A stretch of DNA of 64,000 bases from Neurospora crassa OR74A. Its lineage: Eukaryota; Ascomycota; Sordariomycetes; Sordariales; Sordariaceae. The stretch covers positions 2,356,001-2,420,000 of the forward strand of contig NC_026505.1 of the NCBI RefSeq assembly GCF_000182925.2, given 5' to 3'. A program made the position numbers and the translations under genes. The notes under the pieces are model-generated. The model had not been told where the DNA came from and searched no databases. It saw only the letters and a program-made list of their open reading frames with translations. Shown piece by piece: positions 1 to 11,800 of the stretch. Each line of letters opens with the position of its first letter. Position 1 is the first letter of the stretch.

Positions 1-162
1 CGCAACTTAACTTCCAGGTTCCTCCTCCAAAGCCACCATCGGGTAAAAGACATGGAGCCTGGACAACTTGAACAAGCCCGGGACATTGTGGCTGGTCTTC
101 GTAGAGTGTCTGGAGACGCGTCCATTCTCGGCCGCCGACAGCCTGCGTCGCCCTTTGTCTAG
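1..162 (+). CDS. Possible 3' end of a gene cut by the window edge
   Basis: Reading frame 1 is open from the first base to a TAG at 160-162, giving 53 codons whose last part (LEQARDIVAGLRRVSGDAS, then a short basic tail) looks like an ordinary protein C-terminus. A possible 3' splice site lies at 16-17: a TTAAC-like branch followed by TTCCAG, so the real last exon may begin at 18. I do not recognise the family. The open stretch is too short to prove coding by itself, so this is a tentative call. The other frames here are short and not convincing. Confidence 0.35.
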   Translation, partial: RNLTSRFLLQSHHRVKDMEPGQLEQARDIVAGLRRVSGDASILGRRQPASPFV

Positions 163-691
163 TTACGATACTGATGGTCACAAACCTTCCGGTCCCCTTC
201 GGTGCATAGAAGGACAAGCCAGCCGGGATTCATGCCCCGATCGATGGTGGTGGATACGTACTGGCGGCCCGCCGCTAACAGACAGCGCTATAGAAATTGA
301 TCTTCGCCCTATTTGAGTTTGGCTCAGTGAGCTGCAGGACCCCTGGACCAAAACTCAATGGAACAGTTACACGGCTGAACGGTGGGGTCTATCAGATGAA
401 CCTCCACTAGGTAACGAAGTGGAAGCTAATCTTGAGTTACACTACTGTGAAGGAACCCCGCAGTGAACCGCAAAGGTACTCACCCAGGGTCCGCTGCCCT
501 GCGTCACAGAACGCGCCTGCCGAAGCATGAAACAGGACTAGGCGATCGACAGAGGGCAACCACATTTTCTTTTTCTTCTCCGAGGGCAAGATTTCCTTTA
601 CGCGTTCTTTCTTTCGTTTGTTTTTTGCTGAAGTAGATGTAACGTCTTGGAGTATCACCACGCGCAAAAACTTCAAGAACAACCAAGCAGC

Positions 692-1836
692 ATGGCTTCC
701 CCGGCAGAAACCTCCGTGACTTACGAGGAGTTGCGCGATCTCGAGAACGAATTCGAAGATGTCGAGACCGAGATTAGTAAGTCTGCTTTTCTACCTACAT
801 GTTCCTCGTCTTCCCACCATTCTTGTCGCTTTCTTGTGTTTGCATATCGCTCATCACTAACATGTCTCATCTGAAAGTCCGCCAGCAGGTCCAGCTGTCC
901 CGCCCCCTCTACGAGAAGCGCGAGAAGGTCGTAGCCCAGATCCCCAACTTTTGGCCCTTGGTTTTCGAGCAGGCGCCACAAGACATTGACGAGTATATCC
1001 AACCCCAAGACTCCGCCCTCTTGCTATCGTCTCTCGTGTCCTTTTCTGTCTCCCACTTCGAAATCGAGAATGGCGGCTCCGGAGACCCCCGCAGCGTCCT
1101 CTTCCGTTTCGAATTTGCCGAAAACGAGTACTTCGAGGACAAGGTGCTGGAAAAGAAGTTCTGGTCGCGCAGGAGCAAGGGCGGTTGGACAGGCTTGGTC
1201 AGCGAGCCGGTGAACATCAAGTGGAAGAAGGGCAAGGATCTTACGAGTGGCCTGCTCGGCTTGGTCAACGCCGTCTGGGAAGAGGAGAAGGCTGCTGGCA
1301 AGCATTGGTCCACCGTCAAGGGTGAGGATTTCACGGACAAGCAAAAGGAACTTAAAAGCCAGATCGAGAAAATTGGGCTCGGAGGCCTTAGCTTCTTTGC
1401 CTGGTTCGGCTACAGGGGCAGGAGAGTATCTGCCGAGGAAAACAAGGCAGCCATTGAAAAGCTTCAAGAAAAGCGACAAGCCAGAAAGGCTGCCGCAGAG
1501 GCCGGTGAAAGCAAAAAGGAGGAGGATGAGGAAGATGACGAGGAAGAGGAGGAGGAGGAGGAGGATGAGATCGAGTTGGAGATCTTTCCGGATGGCGACA
1601 GCCTTGCACTTGCTCTCTCAGACGACCTGTGGCCCGGTGCTATCAAATACTTCAGTAAAAAACATCTATACCTTGCTCCCTGTTCATGCATTTTTTGCTA
1701 ACACATCACAGCTCAAGCACAAGAACAGGAGTTGGCAAGCGACGACGACTTTGAAGATGACGATGACGATGATGTTGATGAGGACGATGAGGAGGACGAT
1801 GCCGACGCCAGGCCGGCCAAGAAGCGCAAGGCGTAA
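692..1836 (+). CDS. NAP/SET-family histone chaperone (Vps75/SET type)
   Basis: Exons 692-776, 878-1654 and 1712-1836 give 328 residues. After a short N-terminal helix (EELRDLENEFEDVE) comes the NAP fold, beginning LYEKREKVVAQIPNFWPLVF, which matches the family hallmark in which a dimerisation helix leads into the IPNFW motif. The middle carries the beta-sheet earmuff region (SVSHFEIENG, VLFRFEFAENEYF). The C-terminal third is strongly acidic (Glu/Asp runs) and ends with a basic PAKKRKA that could act as a nuclear localisation signal. SET/Vps75 proteins bind H3-H4 or H2A-H2B and work with acetyltransferases or in nucleosome assembly. Both introns are phase 1, with CTAAC branch sites at about 857-861 and 1698-1702. 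The acidic tail is split by the second intron. Family assignment is firm; Vps75 versus SET orthology is inference. Confidence 0.9.
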
Positions 1837-3696
1837 ACAGACAAAAGGAAAGACAACCCTTGGTGATATACGGTACTTTTGGCCTAGAAGCGCAGTGTCT
1901 TCTGTGACGATCTCGACGAATTGCAATATATTCACAGCTCAAGAAAATTGGCCATCGATTCGGACGGCTTGACAACAATAGAGATTATACTTGGATTACA
2001 TCAGAGGTTTGGGTGCTGAATCGCATGCAGCATTGCAATCGAAGCTAGCCGCCAGGTTGACCCTTGACCTTTTCGGGTCCGATCAACGTCGTCCGGTCTT
2101 GGCGTGAAGTCCAGACTGCTTCAAAGGGCACCACAAGGATCACAATTTTAAACAACCATCGGCCTTTACTAATGGTGATCAATGACCAACATGCCAATAT
2201 GGAAATTTATGGATGCTATGGATATGTTTGGATTTTTTCTTGGAATTTTTTAACGTGGATCTCTCTCTTCACAAATATTTTGGCGCTTGTGCTAACATCT
2301 GGTCACTACCACAACCCAGGTGTTTGACACATCTGCACGGTTCAGGGGTTTCCAAACACTGCCGGCGAGGGAGGTCTCAACTTTATGCCTTACTGTTTCA
2401 CCCAACCATTTAGATTTCTGCGCGTTGATGAATGGAGACAAACGAACACGATTTTCATACAGAAACATAGCTATTCAATTGTGGCTGTGTTCTACTACTG
2501 TCAAAGCCCAGTTCAAGTCTTAGATTCCCTTGGCCTCGCCAAGCATGACAAATTACAGGGTTACTTTCTGGGGGAAAGAGGTCAACGCTCAAGCGCTTTA
2601 CATACTGCACTAACGAATCGTACAGTATGGATAATTTGGATTTCCAAATTATTCAGATGAAGCCGTCTAATATCAAGAACTGGAGTCTCTTCAACTTTGC
2701 CACGTGCTTTCCCCCCTTCCACATGAGATTGAAGGCCAGAAAAAGGCATGGTTCTCATCGTTCTAGGGCACCAATTGTGTTCTTGAGAGGCTGCTATTTA
2801 AGCCCTTTGCACCACTTTCATCCTTTGTCAATCCCCCGACTCTGCCACTTTTGCCAATGTCTTGGCTCGACACGAACCCCCATCGTGATGGTTCGCCAAA
2901 CCCAATTTCAGCCAATCTAAGTTCCAATCCGAGCTGTGGCTACGTCGTCATATTGCTCGCATTGCTATTCTTTCCAGCGTTCCTTGTTTTCAAAGTCTTG
3001 TCCGCATCCTTCGATCCGTCGACCAGAGTCTCCCTGATGATCAGTGTGAAAACGGTGTTAATACGCGGAATCTGAGCAGGTTGTTCTGACCCGGTTACAT
3101 TTCTAGATCTCGTCCCTTCAAAATACAACCCGTCTAGACCGTCTCAGCGACCCAAACCCCGGCAGTGGTTCTGACACTATCATGTACACAGTATCCTTTC
3201 ATCAAAAGCGTTTAGCCAGTACCACGCCAAGGGTTCTCTAGCGGCTCGGGGGTCCCTGTTGCCAGTGCTGGTCCTCATCGGTGTCTATTGTTGGTTACGT
3301 TCTGGCCTTGGCTTGTTGCCTTTGAGACCATTGTAATGCTTGGCTGTTTTGGACCCCCAAGTGTTGGGTTTGGGAGTGCTTGTTTCTTGTCTTGCTCCGC
3401 GTGGTTCCGTTCGCTTGGCACAGTCTGACTGACTTCCATCCTTTCATCCCATCATCGTCGTTCCAGTTCCTACTCTCGCTAGTCTCATTTTCTCTCCTGT
3501 TTTCACTGTCTTTCCAAGTAAACGACACACATACTCTGTGAAAAGAGTATGCGGCTCCTGTGATTATTGCCAGCGTACCAACTTCTTGCGTGAAGGCTTT
3601 TGCTCATCGTCCCTCGTTTCAGCGCCCCTCCCGTCCTTCGTTATACGCTCCAGTGATCTCGTCGTCCCTCGTTCTCTCGGTTCCCCCCTCTCCGCC
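1837..3696. other. Gene-free interval before the GH76 gene
   Basis: No ORF here exceeds about 100 codons or resembles a known protein. The last 150 bases before 3697 are pyrimidine-rich with repeated CCCTC, typical of a fungal 5' leader, and probably belong to the GH76 mRNA. I see no tRNA, repeat array or transposon remnant. The first 150 bases presumably hold the 3' UTR of the histone chaperone. Confidence 0.5.
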
Positions 3697-5359
3697 ATGA
3701 GGTGGAATGTTGCGGTCTGTGGCCTGATGGGCCTGCTCGCTCAGTCTGCGACAGCCATCACCATGGACATCGACGATACCCGTAAGGATCCTGACTGAAC
3801 ACCCCCCTTCGTTCGCGCTCGCGCCTACTAACACGGGCGTGGATCAGAATCGGTCAAGGATGCCGCCGCTACGATAGCATACGGAATGCTGAAATACTAC
3901 ACGGGAAACAACACCGGCGACACACCCGGAAACTTGCCGGACCCTTACTACTGGTGGGAAGCAGGCGCAATGTTTGGCGCAATGGTCGATTATTGGTGGG
4001 TTACAGGCGACACATCTTATGTGGAAGTGACGACACAGGCGATTGTACACCAAGCAGGCGATGCCCGAGATTTCAACCCCGCCAACCAGTCCCGAACATC
4101 ATCCAACGACGACGTAGGCTTTTGGACTATCACGGCCATGATGGCGGCCGAGGACGCGTTTCCAGACCCACCTCCGGACCAGCCGCAATGGCTGGCGCTC
4201 GTCCAGGCCGTTTTTAACCAGATGGCTTCGCGCTGGGACGACTTGAACTGCGGCGGAGGTCTCAGATGGGCTATCAACGACTTTCAGACGGGCAAAGATT
4301 ATAAAAACTCGTAAGTGGAAGGGAAAGCCAAGGAAGAGGCACTCGTGATACTTTGCTTGGGATCTCTTTGGAATGTTTCGTCATTCTATAACGACCTTTC
4401 CTGTGTCGGCATACTGACTTTCCCTCCCCTCCCCCAGTATTTCCAACGGCATCTTCTTCAACCTCGGCGCACGTCTTGCGCGCTTTACAGGCAACAGCTC
4501 CTACGGCGAATGGGCCTCGCGCACCTGGGATTGGGAACGCTCCATCAACCTGATCACGGACGAATACGACGTCAAAGACGGTGCCCACTTCGACGTGACA
4601 ACACACGTATGCCGCAACGACTCCGGGCCCCACGTATGGTCTTACAACATCGGCGTCTTCCTCCAAGGCGCGGCCTTCATGTACAACGTCTCGACGGGCG
4701 CCGAGCAAGAGACGTGGAAAACCCGCGTGGACGGCCTGTTGGGGGCCGTCGAGGCCAAGTTCCTGACCAACGACACCAAGATCATCAAGGAATGGTACTG
4801 CGAATCGGGATTTTCGGACCGCGGACACCCGTACCAGTGCAACATTGACCAGCAGACGTTCAAGGGCTATTTGCTGCGGTGGCTCTCATCAACTTCGCAA
4901 GTCGCGCCCTACACGTACGAACGCATCAATCCCTGGATACGCGCAACCGCCGCCGCCGCCGTCGCGACTTGTACGGGGCCCGTCGGGGCGGCAGCACCGC
5001 AAGTAGACAGCGGTGGCATCCAACCAGGCTTCAAGGGCATCGACGGGACCGCGTGCGGGTTCAAGTGGACGCAGACGTTTGACGGGTGGGCGGGTGTGGG
5101 CGCGCAGATGAACGCTTTGTCGGCTGTCATGTATACCTTGACGCATAAGGGGGTGGGCAAGGCGGCCAAGGGACCCGTCACGACGGCGCAGGGCGGCACG
5201 TCCAAGGGTGATCCCGGAGCAGGTGTGACGGATCCGGCGTCGAGAGGAGGGTTGGCGGCGCTGAAGCCCATCACCATGGCGGATCGGGTTGGTGCGGGCA
5301 TCGTGACGGCGATTTTGGCTATTAGCATTGTGGGCGGGAGTGTGTTTTTGACTATCTAA
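3697..5359 (+). CDS. GPI-anchored GH76 mannosidase/transglycosidase (DFG5/DCW1 family)
   Basis: Exons 3697-3781, 3848-4310 and 4438-5359 encode 489 residues. A signal peptide (MRWNVAVCGLMGLLAQSATA) precedes the GH76 domain. Visible hallmarks are YYWWEAGAMFGAMVDYW, the catalytic Asp pair in SSNDDVGFW (about residues 116-117) and NCGGGLRW, and the domain carries several N-glycosylation sequons. The C-terminus has a small-residue stretch followed by a hydrophobic tail (AGIVTAILAISIVGGSVFL), the pattern of a GPI attachment signal. Dfg5/Dcw1 proteins are thought to process the mannose core of GPI glycans and so cross-link GPI proteins into the wall; loss of both is lethal in yeast. Intron 1 is phase 1 with a CTAAC branch, intron 2 phase 2. 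The Asp pair is intact, so the enzyme should be active. Confidence 0.93.
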
Positions 5360-5971
5360 GCAGCCGGGCGTTGTTGGGCTCAGCCGGTGTGGGGAAATAT
5401 CATGATTTTTTTTTTTTTTTTGGGTGTTTGATAAATGGGCACGCAATATAGGCCTCTTTCTTCAATTCCCCCCATCAGTTCCTTGTTTTGTTTAAAACAC
5501 TGCTTCAAAGCTTTACTGCAGCGTTGGGAGGCTTTGCGTGATGGTGTGAAGACCGATACTTTTCTGCCTTTTGTTCATTCTTAGCTTCCACCATTGTCCA
5601 GAACAGCATGATGCAAGTAAGGCATTCGGCGTTAATTTTGAGCGTACCTCGAGCAACCATTCTCGGAACCTTGTGACTTGAGTGTTGTTCATCGCACCAC
5701 GCGTCGTTCGATCTTCCGTTCGGAATTGGAGCTGATGGTCCTGTTGGGTGTGCTACAAGTAGAGTCAAAGGTTCAAAGTAGACAGTGAGCTTCTCGGTAA
5801 CGACGTAAATAAGGGGGAAGAGATTCAAGTTGTTGATGCTTTTCCGAGGAGCAGCTTCAAGTCCATCATCATGGATAACAGATCTGATCACACAAGATTG
5901 GACATTTTGTAACACTTTCCTAGTCTATCTATCTCTTCGTCTATAATAAGCAGGAGTATCATACTCTGGCA
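5360..5971. other. Convergent 3' intergenic interval with a T16 run
   Basis: The 3' ends of the GH76 and dolichol kinase genes face each other here. A run of 16 T lies at 5406-5421, just after the GH76 stop. The remainder shows no ORF with recognisable content and presumably contains both 3' UTRs. Confidence 0.5.
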
Positions 5972-8843
5972 CTACCTCAAATTCATGTCCATACTTTTGA
6001 CACAAGTCCACAGCACAACCGGCACGACCACATTATCATTACCTCCTGTCAACACCGCCTCTGTGAGCGATGCCATGCAAGCACATACCGCCGTCTTCAC
6101 CACCGTCGCCGACCACGATGCCTTTGGCAATTGAGACAAGGCTTCCCATAACTTCCCGATTATATCCATCGCCAGCTCGCCGACACCCGCGGCCGCACCC
6201 TCGCTCGATCCAAAGCCATCATTAAGTTCCGCTTCCCGGGCAACCGTAGAAAGCATGCCGACAGTCGAGGGCCAGCCCCCAACAAACAGCCAAACATTAG
6301 CCGTCATCAACCCCACAAACACCGCTGTCGCGAACGCAATGCTTCCCTCAATGCTCTTGCCGCCTCCCCAGAGCCACTTTCTGTGACCCCATCTCCTTCC
6401 GATCAGCGAAGCTGCCGCATCGCCTAGTCCCACGCATACGACTCCGGCGACCATGCTAATGTCACGGAGCGGGACCTCCCATCCTGCTAAGGGGCCTTCT
6501 CCGATGCGCGGCAATGCGGCTAAGCTGAGCCATAGAGGGATGGCGCATCCGATAAGGAGGAAGATGTGCGAGATTACGACGGGGCCGCGTAGGTCTCTTC
6601 CGTCGACGTATGGGGTAAGGAACTGGGCTATAGGCGTAGACAAAGGGGGGAGCTGGCTGGCCCGGAGAAGGTCAACCAGAAGGAAGATGGCGAGAACGAT
6701 CGACAAAGCCAGAGCGATGTAGGTTGGGTCAATGAAGATGGTAGGCAAGAACATGGCGACCATCATAAAATGAAAGACCTTCCGACGTGTATCAACCTCG
6801 TAAAAAGGCGACAGGCGGAACACGACGGCGAGGCCGATTATGATGATGACTAGCCAGTAGCCGCTGAGGAGGAGACGGGTATTCGCTTCTCCGAAGACAG
6901 ACTGCCGGACCAACTGAACCCAGCCGCCCAAGGCGCCGGAAGCCTCACCATCGGCTCGTATCGGGAGGCAAATCCATCTTTCAAGACCCGCCTTGACGAC
7001 TTCGAGCCTGAACTCAGGAATGTCGCCAAATAGATAACCAAGCGCCCACCCCACGGGCTCTTGTCCAGCCAGAGCGTATCGTCCCACACATTCTCGAACG
7101 CCAACCAAAATGACGACCAGTATGCAAGCGTAGACCCAGCCGGCGTACAACCACTTCCTTACAGCAGCTTGTCCTTGTGTCAAGGAAAAGAAGGCGCGTA
7201 CACTGGAGGAGGCAGAGCGCTTCCGGCGACCCGAAGGAGTGGTTTGGGACCGAACAATGCTGGTGATTCTACCCAGAGAAGGCAATGTATGCCTTCGTGA
7301 GGAGGGCTGCTGAGGCGATGGTGGCTCCTGCACATCAAAGCGAACATCCGCGCCATTAGCTTGACGAAGTGAGTTCTCTTCAGCGCTGGTGATGCTCTCC
7401 TCCCTTGTCCTTCCTTTCAAGAAGCTCAAATCCCAGGAAGGAGTTGCGGAGCTTCGGTTGCGATTATGGCCCGAAACCACATGATCGGAGTCACTTAATA
7501 CCTCCTCGTTGTCAGTTTTACCATCATAGTATGTACGTTTGGCGGCTCTGAAGAACTTCCAGAATCCAGATGTACTTCCAGACTTGGAGACAGAAGGACG
7601 TTTGAAGCGCCACTTTGGTACTCTAGCCAAAGAGATACCCCATTGGATGACTTTACCACATAGCGCGATAATGCCGAGACCGCCTCCCCAGAGAAGTGCC
7701 TTCAAAATAACGACCTGGGGAGATCGTGCCAGTAAAAGGACGTTAATGAGGGCCACGGAAAGTAATTGCAATTCTGCAATCAGCAGGCTAGTCGTGGTAA
7801 GTTGCTGCAAGAGCAAGCATAGCGTCTGGTGCAATGGATACAGCAAAGTCAGGATCTCGGGATCCGTAGCAGAGCCGCCCGCCACAAGGGGAATGCAAGA
7901 TAGAAGCCACTGTGTAGAACTGAACTCTTCCCAGTATCCCGCGCCAGGTATCAACGGTCTTGGTAGCGAGCAGATGCTCAAAATCACGTTTGGCAACACA
8001 ACACCCTCGACATTTGGTGCAACAAGAAGCGAGACGAACAGCGGTATAAGCTGTGGGTATAACGCCGGAGCGGGATCGAAGGAAGTAGGGACGGAAAGAG
8101 GCAACTGGTTCGATGGGTTGCCTCGACGATATGCCCAAGCTACGAGCCTCAGCGGGTAAAGAGCAAGTAGTGTCGAAAATAGCCAGCCCAAGGCGGAGAG
8201 TTCTGGAGGAAACGTGTTAGCTGAGGTTATGACTGTAAAAGCAAAAGCTCAACGTACCTTTTCGATATGTTTGGATAAAGGGCTGCACATCATGGTTTGA
8301 CGCTACCAGCACCCCCTGACAAGCAAGCAGCAGCACCTCGGCACCACGGCGAACAACTTCTTTCCTTCTACGAGCTCTCTCGGCTTCACTTCTTTTTAGT
8401 CGTATGGAAAAGCCAGATCTCGAGTTCAGGTCGGGGCCTCGTCCATTCTCGTCTGGCGCGTTGGGGGAAAGCAGGGGTGTTGATGTACCCGACAGCGGCT
8501 CGTTCTTCCCACGTAAGCCCTTGTGTGATCGGGTTTTGGGGGCCGGCAATCCCTTGAGGAAATGTTCATCGTCTGCTTCGGTACCGCTATCGCTCGCCGG
8601 GTTCGAGTTGTGGGCTGATGTAGGGGAGGGCTGACGCTGTGACAGAGCCACGGTCGCTGCTCGGTGTAAGAGTCGTTCGGAGGGCTCGAGGAGCTCGGAG
8701 CTCTGACGGCAGTAGGGTTTCGGTGTTCGTGTACCGATGGTAATGTCTTCTTCGGGGTCTTGCTGATCGTATTTGACGTCGGTTGCGTGGAGAGTCGGAG
8801 AGTGGGATGGGGCTGAAATTGGAGGTCGGAGATGCTCTGACAT
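5972..8843 (-). CDS. SEC59: Dolichol kinase
   Basis: Two exons on the minus strand (8843-8258, 8202-5972) give 938 residues. The long N-terminal part, up to the first membrane segments, is Ser/Pro-rich and hydrophilic; many hydrophobic segments follow. The C-terminal third carries the dolichol kinase/CTP-transferase signature: YEVDTRRKVFHFMM, then VGLGDAAASLIGRRWG and KSIEGSIAF, and near the end NDNVVVPVVLW. It uses CTP to phosphorylate dolichol at the ER, supplying dolichyl phosphate for N-glycans, O-mannose and GPI anchors. Yeast Sec59 is about 520 residues, so this one has a roughly 400-residue N-terminal extension, which I believe is common in filamentous fungi. The ATG at 8843 (MSEHLRPPI) is the first in frame. 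The intron is phase 1 with a CTAAC branch. Confidence 0.9.
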
Positions 8844-11800
8844 GGTCGAGGTTTTGAGCTTTGTGCTTCGTGGCTCGGGCCTCGGACTACATCGAACGGA
8901 CTTCGGAAATGGCGAAGATGATGTGCTATGCCCGTCTGGTAGCCAATGGCTTGGATCGGTTGAATGGCGAGCTGTCGAAGTCGTGGTCGAAAGTGTTGTG
9001 TGGATGTTGATTGTTGGAGGGGACAAGAAAGTGTTTGGGGACCCTGAATTGCGGCAGTCACCTGTATTTCAGAGAGCTGTCAAGTGTGAAAGGCCACATA
9101 ATTCGATGTCGAAATCTTTGACTAGACGGATAGCCTGACGCTAAGAATGGTATTTTCAAAGAGGGTTGGAATAATCTGTTGTTTCTGTCGTATATCGTCC
9201 ACTTTTCTCTGATCTTTCCAGAAGCTATTCTACGCACACCCACAATCACATGAAAGAGAAATGGTCCAGCGAGGGGGAGGGGGGTACTGTAGCTTGGATG
9301 CGGTCCGGTCGTCGGTGGTTGGAGCCCAGCAGGCGGCATCCTGTTTCGAGTCCCACCTTAGGTTTTGGAAGGTTGACGATCCAGGAACACGGCGTGGGCG
9401 ACAAGGTTCGGTGCCGGGCTTAGTGAAGCATGGGCCACTGTAGCGCCGCTGCAGTGTAGGCCGCCGCGACACTACATACCTTACCTACCTACCTCTACCC
9501 AGCCAGTCTTGCCAGTGCCGAGCCATGCAATCTTCAGCCACAGGGCATCCGCAGTTCGTGATCGGGCGATGTCAAAGACATCAGGTTGTGTCATGGATGG
9601 CGGTTGAGGCACCTCCACGGAGCCTGAGGTCAGATTCGTCACGTGTAAGAGGCCGGTTACCTATACTTGAGCCTTATTGCCCAGCAAGGTTTCATGATTG
9701 CCAATATCCCAGGAGAACCTAGAACGATCACATCACCCATCCCAACAACTCTCCTACCGCACTATGAGAGGTGTTATATACGTACCTCGACCCCGTGGGG
9801 TCGACTCGCTCTGGGGGACATCTCGTCTACTTGGCAGTAATGGGTGATTGCTGAAGTGGCTGCTGATGGCTTTCATGTCAGTCGATGACACCACGTTCGA
9901 GGCATCAGTTGCCGTCTCGAGACAGGGTCCGTATAATGGTTTAGTAAGAAAAATGATATTCAGGTTGTGATGACAACCTATGATGGCAACCTGGAAAGTC
10001 CAATGTCCCACACCGCACCTACAATATGGTAGATGTTCTTAAACCTGACCATCAGAAGGCCAAGCAGACCTTCGACGAAACATTTATAGACTCGGAGTGA
10101 ACCGAGTAAGTACGCACTACCCTACAGTGCCTCAGCGCCTACCCTACCCTACCCCCGAGCGCCTAGCCGTATACGAGTAGCCGTCGACCGTCAATAATGG
10201 ATGAACCGCCGTATTGGTTCCGACTTTTGAGGCGCTGTGGCCGGCCAATCGGAAGCCAACAGTGTGTCGCCGGCCGCGCCGTACTGTAGCCCCCGCCCCA
10301 AGGATCCGGGGTTCGGCGGCGGTGCTCTTCCGGAACTGAGCCGCCTGGGCCGACGACACTCGTCGCGATCGCTGGTGGTCGGCGCAGTGGAGCAGTGAAT
10401 TATGCAAAGTCAGCGAAAGATTCTGGACAAGTCCTCACAAAACGAGATGGAATTGTTCGAGCCTCGGACGGGAGCCCAACATAACGGCGGTGCCCACTGC
10501 ACTGAACAAAGCAGCACAGACACCCCGAACAAAATCAGTTGTCCGACAATGGAGACCTGTGATACAGCAAAGATCATGACGGGATTCATCAGTCGCCCAA
10601 GGGTCCCAAGGAAAGAGGATGTCATTGGATAGTATGTATAGGTAGGTGATAACACGGTCTGTAATGACCTCGTACCAGGAGTTTTTTACGTGATACCACT
10701 TTGGTGGGCCGATGACGTTAACGACGGGCTTGCACACCCGACCGAGCTAGGAGCAGCAACAGTGGCAGGAACACTGCAATTTTCATACACTACACCCGCG
10801 CTCATCAACATCGGAATTGCTTCAAAAGTTTTGCCAACCGTGCCAGTCTCGCAAGTCTATACATAGTATGGACGGCTATCTACCACATCACTTGCAAAAT
10901 GGGCACACCGCATATGTCAGACTGGACTGTTCATCTGTGGGGTTCAAGTCAAGATAGGAGCTTTGAGATGAGAGGTTGACAGTTCAATTCCGGCCATGCG
11001 GCAGCGGCCTTGGGATAAGGCCAATTTAGTGTAAGTAAAACAGTGTGGATGCGCGGTAGATCGGATAACACTTCGTTCAGCTTGTCAGCGCCCTCGCCGA
11101 ACCAGAGCGGCGACGGAGCGACGACATGCAGCCATCCAGCCCCTCTGGTACCAACGAAAGGAAGAAAGAAAGGAAGGAAGGAAGGAAGAATACGTTCCCG
11201 TGTGAGGGGTCACCTACCAACTACACAACCTACCAACTACACAACAGAGTGCTTTTCGAAAAAATAAAAACGAAAAATGGCATGGCTGGGAAATTGGAAA
11301 CAGCAGGTGCCAACATAACATGGTACTGTGTAAGTGGACCACATTCGACCCAAGCTTCTCTGCTGCCAAGCTCAGAGTTTGGGTGATCCCCCTCCTGCAA
11401 CTCCGAAAGTGAGGTGGTAACAAAGGAGCTTTTCATCCGCACTAGCGACCCGCCTGCCGTAATCGTCGTGTAGATATCCTCAAATCCCATCAAACTTGAA
11501 GCTCATTCAGGAGGCTGTGAACCTGCAGTGGCAGCTTCAACACGGGGGATTGGCTGATTCGAACACGAACGAAGCATCCAGATTCTCACGAAAAGTACGA
11601 AGCCTTGGGAGCGTGGCCCGCGCGTCTCTCGGGTACAATTGATTCTGAGTGGGAGATCCCCAAGGTTCCCCCTTTGGTTCTTATGTCGTGAAACCATCTC
11701 CTCTTTGGGCAACCTGGAAGGCATCCCCCCACTGCCCGGGGGAGGTGCCGAGGCGCACAAATGGGAAGCAGGCTTCGTAGCGGTAGGCAACCACCGTCAT

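Noticed and set aside
9330-9365. B-box-like GTTTCGAGTCCC
   Set aside because: The rest of a tRNA fold is absent.
10410-10737. Hydrophobic minus-strand ORFs in the gene-poor gap
   Set aside because: Two overlapping frames look partly membrane-like, but neither has a start, splice sites or a family match.
10960-11010. tRNA-like B-box (AGTTCAATTCC) near 10982
   Set aside because: No matching T stem, A box or cloverleaf could be built around it.
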